From positions 1,054,001 through 1,118,000 of the forward strand of contig JACONN010000002.1 in the NCBI GenBank assembly GCA_014323675.1: a DNA stretch of 64,000 nt. Direction: 5' to 3'. This document shows positions 46,985 through 54,801 of the stretch, in pieces. Both the position numbers and the translations under genes were made by a program. Position 1 is the stretch's first letter; each line of letters opens with the position of its first letter. Below the pieces are notes generated by a model. It saw nothing but the letters and a program-made list of their open reading frames with translations, did no database searches and had not been told where the DNA came from. Source of the DNA: Hormoscilla sp. GM7CHS1pb. GTDB taxonomy: Bacteria > Cyanobacteriota > Cyanobacteriia > Cyanobacteriales > Desertifilaceae.

Positions 46985-47983
46985 ATGGTACAACAACTAG
47001 AAAAGCTCAAAACTCCACAAGCGCCAGAGATTATCTATCCCGATAGCGACGGTCAACCAATGGCAGATAATACCACACAATGGAGCCTTATCGTAACCAT
47101 CAAGGAAAGTCTCGAATTCCTGTTTGCGGCCAATGCCGATGTTTTTGTCGCCGGAGACCTGCTATGGTATCCGGTTGAAGGAAATAATAAGATTAGAATG
47201 GCACCGGACGCCATGGTTGTCTTTGGCAGGCCCAAGGGCGATCGGGGTTCCTACAAACAATGGGAAGAAGATAACATCCCCCCCCAGGTAGTGTTTGAAA
47301 TCTTATCTCCAGGAAACCGCCCTGGAGAAATGACCAAGAAATTCGAGCTTTACGATCGCTATGGGGTGGAAGAATACTACCTCTACGATCCAGACAAAGT
47401 CAAGTTGACCGGTTGGCGGCGTAGGGAAGGAAAATTACAATCGATCGACCAGATGGATGGTTGGGTAAGTCCCCGACTCAAGGTGCGGTTTGATTTGACA
47501 GGGCCCGAACTACAGATATTCACAGAATCAGGCGTTCGGTTTTTAACTTATTCGGAAATGGCACAACGGGCCGAACGCGAAGAACAACGGGCCGAACTCG
47601 AACGACAACTCAAAGAACAGGAACGACAACGTGCCGAACAGGAACGACAACGTGCCGAACTCGAACAACAACGGGCCGAACGGGAACGACAACTCAAAGA
47701 ACAGGAACAACAACGTGCCGAACAGGAACGACAACTCAAAGAACAGGAACAACAACGTGCCGAACAGGAACGACAACTCAAAGAACAGGAACAACAACGT
47801 GCCGAACAGGAACGACAACTCAAAGAACAGGAACGGCAACTCAAAGAACAGGAACAACAACGTGCCGAACAGGAACAACAACGTGCCGAACAGGAACGAA
47901 AACTCAAAGAACAGGCGGAAGCGAAAATTAAAATGCTTTACCTTCGACTGCAAGAACTGGGCATCGATCCCGAACAGTTGTAA
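46985..47983 (+). CDS. Uma2 array unit 9, intact (C8), 332 aa, longest coil
   Basis: Complete nuclease domain with the in-frame eight-C tract and the longest coil of the array, sixteen variable heptads. The coil contains an LKEQEQQ-RAEQERQ pair repeated four times, so local duplication of 42-base blocks lengthened it. Followed by a CGCTAT-type spacer. Confidence 0.92.
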   Translation: MVQQLEKLKTPQAPEIIYPDSDGQPMADNTTQWSLIVTIKESLEFLFAANADVFVAGDLLWYPVEGNNKIRMAPDAMVVFGRPKGDRGSYKQWEEDNIPPQVVFEILSPGNRPGEMTKKFELYDRYGVEEYYLYDPDKVKLTGWRRREGKLQSIDQMDGWVSPRLKVRFDLTGPELQIFTESGVRFLTYSEMAQRAEREEQRAELERQLKEQERQRAEQERQRAELEQQRAERERQLKEQEQQRAEQERQLKEQEQQRAEQERQLKEQEQQRAEQERQLKEQERQLKEQEQQRAEQEQQRAEQERKLKEQAEAKIKMLYLRLQELGIDPEQL

Positions 47984-48133
47984 GTAGGCGATCGCAATTT
48001 ATATCGGGTCCGTTGGAGAGTAGGGAGGAGTTCCGCTATGAACTCCTCCGTCCGGCCCCGAAAGCCAGCAAGCCGTCAAGCACCTTCGTAGGATACAATT
48101 TCAACATAGTCTTCAGGTAGGAGTACAGTAGAT

Positions 48134-49069
48134 ATGGTACAACAACTAGAAAAGCTCAAAACTCCACAAGCGCCAGAGATTATCTATCCCGATAGCGACG
48201 GTCAACCAATGGCAGATAATACCACACAATGGAGCCTTATCGTAACCATCAAGGAAAGTCTCGAATTCCTGTTTGCGGCCAATGCCGATGTTTTTGTCGC
48301 CGGAGACCTGCTATGGTATCCGGTTGAAGGAAATAATAAGATTAGAATGGCACCGGACGCCATGGTTGTCTTTGGCAGGCCCAAGGGCGATCGGGGTTCC
48401 TACAAACAATGGGAAGAAGATAACATCCCCCCCCAGGTAGTGTTTGAAATCTTATCTCCAGGAAACCGCCCTGGAGAAATGACCAAGAAATTCGAGCTTT
48501 ACGATCGCTATGGGGTGGAAGAATACTACCTCTACGATCCAGACAAAGTCAAGTTGACCGGTTGGCGGCGTAGGGAAGGAAAATTACAATCGATCGACCA
48601 GATGGATGGTTGGGTAAGTCCCCGACTCAAGGTGCGGTTTGATTTGACAGGGCCCGAACTACAGATATTCACAGAATCAGGCGTTCGGTTTTTAACTTAT
48701 TCGGAAATGGCACAACGGGCCGAACGCGAAGAACAACGGGCCGAACGGGAACAACAACGTGCCGAACGGGAACAACAACGTGCCGAACGGGAACAACAAC
48801 GTGCCGAACGGGAACGACAACTCAAAGAACAGGAACAACAACGTGCCGAACGGGAACGACAACTCAAAGAACAGGAACAACAACGTGCCGAACAGGAACG
48901 ACAACTCAAAGAACAGGAACGGCAACTCAAAGAACAGGAACAACAACGTGCCGAACAGGAACGACAACTCAAAGAACAGGAACGACAACTCAAAGAACAG
49001 GCGGAAGCGAAAATTAAAATGCTTTACCTTCGACTGCAAGAACTGGGCATCGATCCCGAACAGTTGTAA
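48134..49069 (+). CDS. Uma2 array unit 10, intact (C8), 311 aa
   Basis: Complete nuclease domain, eight-C tract in frame, thirteen variable heptads beginning with three RAEREQQ copies. The coil start matches unit 8 and the coil end matches unit 7, a mosaic as expected from recombination between units. Confidence 0.92.
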   Translation: MVQQLEKLKTPQAPEIIYPDSDGQPMADNTTQWSLIVTIKESLEFLFAANADVFVAGDLLWYPVEGNNKIRMAPDAMVVFGRPKGDRGSYKQWEEDNIPPQVVFEILSPGNRPGEMTKKFELYDRYGVEEYYLYDPDKVKLTGWRRREGKLQSIDQMDGWVSPRLKVRFDLTGPELQIFTESGVRFLTYSEMAQRAEREEQRAEREQQRAEREQQRAEREQQRAERERQLKEQEQQRAERERQLKEQEQQRAEQERQLKEQERQLKEQEQQRAEQERQLKEQERQLKEQAEAKIKMLYLRLQELGIDPEQL

Positions 49070-49219
49070 GTAGGCGATCGCAATTTATATCGGGTCCGTT
49101 GGAGAGTAGGGAGGAGTTCATAGCGGAACTCCTCCGTCCGGCCCCGAAAGCCAGCTTGCTGTCAAGCACCTTCATAGGATACAATTTCAACATAGTCTTC
49201 AGGTAGGAGTACAGTAGAT

Positions 49220-50133
49220 ATGGTACAACAACTAGAAAAGCTCAAAACTCCACAAGCGCCAGAGATTATCTATCCCGATAGCGACGGTCAACCAATGGCA
49301 GATAATACCACACAATGGAGCCTTATCGTAACCATCAAGGAAAGTCTCGAATTCCTGTTTGCGGCCAATGCCGATGTTTTTGTCGCCGGAGACCTGCTAT
49401 GGTATCCGGTTGAAGGAAATAATAAGATTAGAATGGCACCGGACGCCATGGTTGTCTTTGGCAGGCCCAAGGGCGATCGGGGTTCCTACAAACAATGGGA
49501 AGAAGATAACATCCCCCCCAGGTAGTGTTTGAAATCTTATCTCCAGGAAACCGCCCTGGAGAAATGACCAAGAAATTCGAGCTTTACGATCGCTATGGGG
49601 TGGAAGAATACTACCTCTACGATCCAGACAAAGTCAAGTTGACCGGTTGGCGGCGTAGGGAAGGAAAATTACAATCGATCGACCAGATGGATGGTTGGGT
49701 AAGTCCCCGACTCAAGGTGCGGTTTGATTTGACAGGGCCCGAACTACAGATATTCACAGAATCAGGCGTTCGGTTTTTAACTTATTCGGAAATGGCACAA
49801 CGGGCCGAACGCGAAGAACAACGGGCCGAACGCGAAGAGCAACGGGCCGAACGGGAACAACAACGTGCCGAACGGGAACAACAACGTGCCGAACAGGAAC
49901 AACAACGTGCCGAACGGGAACGACAACTCAAAGAACAGGAACAACAACGTGCCGAACGGGAACGACAACTCAAAGAACAGGAACGGCAACTCAAAGAACA
50001 GGAACAACAACGTGCCGAACAGGAACAACAACGTGCCGAACAGGAACGAAAACTCAAAGAACAGGCGGAAGCGAAAATTAAAATGCTTTACCTTCGACTG
50101 CAAGAACTGGGCATCGATCCCGAACAGTTGTAA
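49220..50133 (+). pseudogene. Uma2 array unit 11, frame closed by C7 tract
   Basis: Stops after 101 residues at the seven-C tract near 49516. The 3' part has twelve variable heptads, with RAEREEQ doubled at its start, unique in the array. Confidence 0.88.
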
Positions 50134-50283
50134 GTAGGCGATCGCAATTTATATCGGGTCCGTTGGAGAGTAGGGAGGAGTTCATAGCGGAACTCCTCCG
50201 TCCGGCCCCGAAAGCCAGCTTGCTGTCAAGCACCTTCATAGGATACAATTTCAACATAGTCTTCAGGTAGGAGTACAGTAGAT

Positions 50284-51051
50284 ATGGTACAACAACTAGA
50301 AAAGCTCAAAACTCCACAAGCGCCAGAGATTATCTATCCCGATAGCGACGGTCAACCAATGGCAGATAATACCACACAATGGAGCCTTATCGTAACCATC
50401 AAGGAAAGTCTCGAATTCCTGTTTGCGGCCAATGCCGATGTTTTTGTCGCCGGAGACCTGCTATGGTATCCGGTTGAAGGAAATAATAAGATTAGAATGG
50501 CACCGGACGCCATGGTTGTCTTTGGCAGGCCCAAGGGCGATCGGGGTTCCTACAAACAATGGGAAGAAGATAACATCCCCCCCCAGGTAGTGTTTGAAAT
50601 CTTATCTCCAGGAAACCGCCCTGGAGAAATGACCAAGAAATTCGAGCTTTACGATCGCTATGGGGTGGAAGAATACTACCTCTACGATCCAGACAAAGTC
50701 AAGTTGACCGGTTGGCGGCGTAGGGAAGGAAAATTACAATCGATCGACCAGATGGATGGTTGGGTAAGTCCCCGACTCAAGGTGCGGTTTGATTTGACAG
50801 GGCCCGAACTACAGATATTCACAGAATCAGGCGTTCGGTTTTTAACTTATTCGGAAATGGCACAACGGGCCGAACGCGAAGAACAACGGGCCGAACTCGA
50901 ACGACAACTCAAAGAACAGGAACGACAACGTGCCGAACAGGAACGACAACTCAAAGAACAGGAACGGCAACTCAAAGAACAGGCGGAAGCGAAAATTAAA
51001 ATGCTTTACCTTCGACTGCAAGAACTGGGCATCGATCCCGAACAGTTGTAA
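50284..51051 (+). CDS. Uma2 array unit 12, intact (C8), 255 aa
   Basis: Last unit; complete nuclease domain with the eight-C tract and the shortest coil among intact units (five variable heptads). Identity to the array ends right after the stop codon: the usual GTAAGTAGGCGATCGC spacer is replaced by unrelated sequence, marking the right boundary of the amplification. Confidence 0.92.
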   Translation: MVQQLEKLKTPQAPEIIYPDSDGQPMADNTTQWSLIVTIKESLEFLFAANADVFVAGDLLWYPVEGNNKIRMAPDAMVVFGRPKGDRGSYKQWEEDNIPPQVVFEILSPGNRPGEMTKKFELYDRYGVEEYYLYDPDKVKLTGWRRREGKLQSIDQMDGWVSPRLKVRFDLTGPELQIFTESGVRFLTYSEMAQRAEREEQRAELERQLKEQERQRAEQERQLKEQERQLKEQAEAKIKMLYLRLQELGIDPEQL

Positions 51052-51258
51052 TATCATGTCCGATCGAATGCCCTAACATAAAAATTGCATCACCTGTAGG
51101 TTGGGTTGAACCACGAAACCCAACCCCCGATTGGGTACGGTCACAAGTATTTGATAGCCAGGTGCCGAGACGCGATGCATGTAATCTAGCCGCAGAGAAA
51201 GGTTCGGAGGGGGCATTGTAATAAATGTTGCTAGCGTAATTGTAGGGTGGACGATCGC
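51052..51258. other. Gene-free stretch with a GTTGGGTT-family repeat
   Basis: Contains an inverted copy (about 51096-51125) of the palindromic GTAGGTTGGGTT...AACCCAAC element found near 841 and 17728. No gene. Confidence 0.55.
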
Positions 51259-51286
51259 TTGACAGACTGGAAAAAAAAGTTATAAT
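51259..51286 (+). promoter_or_regulatory. Consensus sigma70-type promoter
   Basis: TTGACA (51259-51264) and TATAAT (51281-51286), both perfect consensus, are separated by 16 bases, with an A tract in the spacer. The GAGGAG ribosome-binding site of the next gene is about 16 bases downstream of the -10 box, implying a very short leader. Confidence 0.75.
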
Positions 51287-51315
51287 GAAAAAATCTGAAC
51301 AGAGGAGACGAGGGT

Positions 51316-51816
51316 CTGAATAATTCATATTTTGAGGGCGACTGGCCCACAGAAACTATTAACATAGGCGTGGATGCCAAGGGTTGGGAGATTTATGTCA
51401 CTTCCCCCGTTGATATCAATGAGGCAATTGAAAATGCTACTGCATCGCCGGATCCCGATAAGCAGTTAGAAGCAACAGTTGCCAGATATCTCCAACAAGA
51501 GGGATGTACAGTAATCAGGTTTAACGCCTTATTTTACAGCATAAATCCTAGAACCGGTGGTCAAAATCCGATTGGGGAAATTGACGTGGAAGTAAATGAA
51601 GCAATTCTGGAGGTAACAAATAAAACAGGGAGGAAGGCGGGGCAAGTGCAAAAATTAATAACTTACCCGACATTGAACCCAACCGGAAAACCGGTTATCC
51701 TCTACGCACCTAACATTACATTGGGTGCAGGAGAGGCGGTGACTATAATTGGGGGAATTGTTGTGAGAGACCAGTCACAACTGCTGAAAGAAATGCAAAA
51801 ATTAAGGAGTAATTAA
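51316..51816 (+). CDS. PD-(D/E)XK-like nuclease or toxin-type protein
   Basis: The frame is open from before 51316. A GAGGAG site about 8 bases before CTG 51316 suggests that translation begins there, possibly at a mutated ATG; GTG 51370 has no such site. The C-terminal half reads GEIDVEVNEAILEVTNKTG then KAGQVQKLITY, the D...E-V-(T/K)...K pattern of restriction-fold toxins, preceded by INPRTGGQNPIG. The next gene starts one base after its stop and may encode immunity. The strong promoter upstream implies active expression. Function is inferred from motif and pairing only. Confidence 0.55.
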   Translation: MNNSYFEGDWPTETINIGVDAKGWEIYVTSPVDINEAIENATASPDPDKQLEATVARYLQQEGCTVIRFNALFYSINPRTGGQNPIGEIDVEVNEAILEVTNKTGRKAGQVQKLITYPTLNPTGKPVILYAPNITLGAGEAVTIIGGIVVRDQSQLLKEMQKLRSN

Positions 51817-52269
51817 ATGCCAAGACCAGTTGTTTTAGTATCCAAGGAGAAGATAACGCGGTCAGAATTTATACAGTTTCTCCAGACCTGCGGTGCGGAA
51901 AAATCTGACGACGGGATCTATGACGGATATTTGTACAATAATGATGCTGGGGTTCTATGGGTGATATATAACCCAGAAGAAGAGTTGTCAGGTTCGGAAC
52001 TAGAAGCGAAAATAAAAAACATTATCCCGAAACTGGGAAGTTCGCCCCAGACAGAAATTCTCCTGGATATCGGGAAAAATGTCCAAAGTGAGATGTTGGC
52101 AGCGGAATTTGTCAAGCATTTTGACAAGATATGGCCCTGTGTGGTGGATACTTTATCGACTGTATACTCTGTGCCAGAGTTTCTGGAATTATACTCGCCC
52201 CAAAAGAGTAGGACAGGCAGATCGCGTAGCGTGCGCGCAGCGCAATCGCCCGCCGCAGTGGTCCCGTAA
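51817..52269 (+). CDS. Possible immunity partner, 150 aa
   Basis: Starts directly after the stop of the nuclease-like gene, so the two are co-transcribed. Family not recognised: alternating strands and helices (GVLWVIYNPEEELSGSELEA, KLGSSPQTEILLDIG), acidic overall, no signal. The last 25 residues after ELYSPQKS are basic, Arg/Ser/Ala-rich and run into a repeat (CGCGTAGCGTGCGCGCAGCGC type), so the native end was probably near residue 125. Confidence 0.5.
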   Translation: MPRPVVLVSKEKITRSEFIQFLQTCGAEKSDDGIYDGYLYNNDAGVLWVIYNPEEELSGSELEAKIKNIIPKLGSSPQTEILLDIGKNVQSEMLAAEFVKHFDKIWPCVVDTLSTVYSVPEFLELYSPQKSRTGRSRSVRAAQSPAAVVP

Positions 52270-52388
52270 CACCTCGAAGGGCAAGGACAAACCTTAAGAA
52301 ATAGTAGAAGTCCGACAAAAAGCTAAAGCTAGCTACAAAATAATCACTCTGGGATCTGATAGCCTAGAAAAGCAGCTTAGCTAGAGTT

Positions 52389-53810
52389 ATGTACGAAAAA
52401 ATTACTCCCCCCAACACGGGTGCAAAAATTACCTTCCAAGATGGTCAACCGATCGTCCCTGACAACCCGATCGTGCCTTTCATTCGCGGCGACGGCACGG
52501 GGGTGGACCTGTGGCCCTGCTTCCCAAAAGGTGTTTGATGCTGCTGTGAAAGCTGCCTACGGCGGTAAGCGCCAGATTACCTGGTTTAAGATCTATGCTG
52601 GGGACGAAGCTTGCGACAAGTACGGCCAGTTTCAATATTTGCCCCAAGATACTCTTAATGCGATCGCCGAATATGGGATTGCCATCAAGGGCCCCCTGAC
52701 AACCCCGATCGGGGGCGGTATCCGTTCTTTAAACGTAGCATTGCGTCAAATTAACGACCTCTACGCCTGCGTCCGTCCTTGTCGCTACTACCCGGGCACC
52801 CCCTCTCCTCACAAAACTCCGGAGAAACTGGACGTGATTGTCTATCGGGAAAACACCGAAGATATTTACCTGGGGATAGAATGGTGTCAGGGTACGGAAA
52901 TGGCTGATAAGTTGATTAAACTACTCAACAGCGAACTGATACCCGCTACTCCCGAACATGGAAAAAAGCAGATCCGCCTCGACTCTGGAATTGGCATCAA
53001 ACCCATTAGTAAAACGGGAAGTCAACGTCTGGTGCGCCGCGCCATCCAGAATGCTTTGCGACTACCCAAATCCAAGCAAATGGTGACTTTGGTGCATAAA
53101 GGCAACATCATGAAGTATACTGAAGGTGCCTTCCGAGACTGGGGTTACGAACTGGCGACGACGGAATTTCGGGCCTCATGCGTTACGGAACGAGAATCTT
53201 CGATTCTCGGTAATAAAGAAGATAACCCAACCATTACTCTGGAGGAAAATGCCCGCAAGGTGGAACCCGGATACGACGCCCTGACCCCAGAAAAGCAGGC
53301 CGAAGCGCGATCGGAAGTGGAAAGCGTTCTCGATCAAATCTGGGATACCCACGGGAATGGCAAGTGGAAGGATAAGATCGTGGTGAACGATCGCATTGCG
53401 GACAGTATCTTCCAGCAGATCCAGACGCGCCCGGGAGAATATTCCATCCTGGCGACCATGAACCTGAATGGAGATTATCTCTCGGATGCGGGGGCGGCCA
53501 TTGTCGGGGGTTTGGGCATGGGACCGGGGGCTAATATTGGCGATGAATGCGCTATTTTTGAGGCTACCCACGGCACGGCCCCCAAACATGCTGGTTTGGA
53601 TCGAGTTAACCCTGGTTCTCTGATTCTCTCGGGGTGATGATGCTAGAATTTATGGGTTGGCAGGAAGCTGCCGATCTGATTAAAGAGGGCATCGGTAAGG
53701 CGATCTCTAATGGTGAGGTAACCTATGACTTGGCCCGGTTAATGGAACCCCCTGTGGAACCCCTGAAATGTTCTGAGTTTGCTGACGCGATTATTAAATA
53801 CTTCAAGTAG
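52389..53810 (+). pseudogene. icd: NADP-dependent isocitrate dehydrogenase, two frameshifts as sequenced
   Basis: Catalyses oxidative decarboxylation of isocitrate to 2-oxoglutarate, the carbon skeleton for nitrogen assimilation. The start [19 protein letters not shown] is at 52389. The frame breaks at CCC near 52513 (expected WPASQKVF) and again at GGGG near 53634 (expected [16 protein letters not shown]); everything between is intact, including [20 protein letters not shown], the substrate-binding YRENTEDIY and the C-terminal [12 protein letters not shown]. Full length would be about 473 residues. Because cyanobacteria normally need this gene, single-base errors in the two runs are more likely than true loss. 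Confidence 0.9.
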
Positions 53811-53823
53811 AAGTAAACAGTAG

Positions 53824-53840
53824 GGTGGGCGCCGCCCACC
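53824..53840. terminator. GGTGGGC/GCCCACC hairpin after icd
   Basis: A perfect 7-bp stem with a 3-base loop, 13 bases after the icd stop. No U tract follows; it may be a terminator or one of the dispersed GGTGGGCGCCGCCCACC repeats. Confidence 0.45.
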
Positions 53841-53878
53841 TCGTCAGCAGCGCTGAGTACAAAAAGGACGGAAATGAA

Positions 53879-54157
53879 ATGGCAGAAGAGATAACATTGC
53901 TCCAAGTGAGAATACCGAAAGAGCTACAGGTCAGAAGTGAGGCGATCGCAGCTAGGGATGGTAAATCTATTCAAGAGTGGGTAACCGAAGCCATTAAAAT
54001 GAGGCTGCTATATTCAGAAAGCCAGGAAACAGAAAGCTTAACTTCTGTAGAGAAAGCAGTAGTTTTTACTAACTGGGTAGAAAGCCACAGTCATAGTACA
54101 CCGCTTCTAGACGATGCGGCGGTGAGTCGGGAGAGTATATACTTGGAGCGGGGCTGA
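53879..54157 (+). CDS. VapB-type antitoxin
   Basis: A 92-residue protein from the ATG at 53879 (MAEEITLLQVRIPKELQVRS). Ribbon-helix-helix-like N-terminus with RIPKELQVRSEAIAARDGKS, followed by an acidic, flexible C-terminal half that would wrap the toxin. The stop overlaps the PIN gene start by one base. A frame reaching back to 53825 lacks a ribosome-binding site. Confidence 0.75.
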   Translation: MAEEITLLQVRIPKELQVRSEAIAARDGKSIQEWVTEAIKMRLLYSESQETESLTSVEKAVVFTNWVESHSHSTPLLDDAAVSRESIYLERG

Positions 54158-54600
54158 TGGCGTTTCTTATCGATACGAATGTTTTGCTCAGGAATGTTCA
54201 ACCTCATCACCCAATGCACTCTTCTGGGGTCAGTGCAATTAGGATTTTATTGGCAAGGGATGAGGATCTTTGTATTGTGCCGCAAAACATAATTGAATTT
54301 TGGAATGTCTGTACTCGTCCTGTAGAGAGTAATGGCTTAGGGATGACCGCAGCACAAGCAGAGGCGGAAGTAAGAGAAATTGAGCGCATTTTTTCTATGC
54401 GGCTCGATCGGGCCCAGATGTATCAAGAGTGGCGAAGGCTTGTTGCTAATTATGCGGTCAAAGGAGTTAAGGTCCATGATGCTAAGTTGGTAGCCTCCAT
54501 GCTGGTTCATGGTTTGACTCACATCCTTACCTTCAATTTCAGAGATTTTGCTCGTTACTCAGAGGTTACCGCTGTGCATCCAGATGATGTGCAAGACTGA
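54157..54600 (+). CDS. VapC-type PIN-domain RNase
   Basis: A 147-residue PIN toxin with MAFLIDTNVLLRNVQPHHP giving the first Asp, NIIEFWNVCTRP the Glu, and VHDAKLVASMLVHGLTHIL with LTFNFRDFARY the later acidic residues, so the Mg2+ site is complete. Coupled by TGATG to the antitoxin. Unlike the PIN remnant at 27.8 kb it appears whole. Confidence 0.86.
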   Translation: MAFLIDTNVLLRNVQPHHPMHSSGVSAIRILLARDEDLCIVPQNIIEFWNVCTRPVESNGLGMTAAQAEAEVREIERIFSMRLDRAQMYQEWRRLVANYAVKGVKVHDAKLVASMLVHGLTHILTFNFRDFARYSEVTAVHPDDVQD

Positions 54601-54801
54601 GGAACAAGGGAATTATGGTTGTGCGGGATATCGACCGATCGCCCTTTGAGTTGCCCCTATTGGGGGCGATCGCCACGACGTTTTTCCAGTTTCACGGGAT
54701 AGGCGATCGCTTGTTTATTGGGCGACTATGATTCTACCGAGAAGTATTGAAGGGGGGTACGACTCACGTCAAAAATTAACCTTCTTAAATCTCTTATCCA
54801 A

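Larger units (their letters stand above)
40060..51051 (+). repeat. Tandem array of twelve Uma2-nuclease units
   Basis: Twelve direct repeats of gene plus spacer, about 0.9-1.15 kb each, nearly identical except for defined variable sites. Each unit has a GGTAGGAG ribosome-binding site, ATGGTACAACAA start, nuclease domain, heptad coil, a common C-terminus (LRLQELGIDPEQL) and a spacer with a hairpin. Unit 1 is the most divergent (about 5 percent by eye in the first 300 bases), suggesting that it is the oldest, or edge, copy. Two units carry large deletions (units 6 and 7). Confidence 0.95.

Noticed and set aside
41545..50103. Minus-strand frames rich in Cys/Ser/Arg or Phe/Leu along the Uma2 array, and plus-strand Asn-rich ones
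   Set aside because: Mirror or shifted readings of the heptad coil modules; they follow the repeat exactly and have no start signals.
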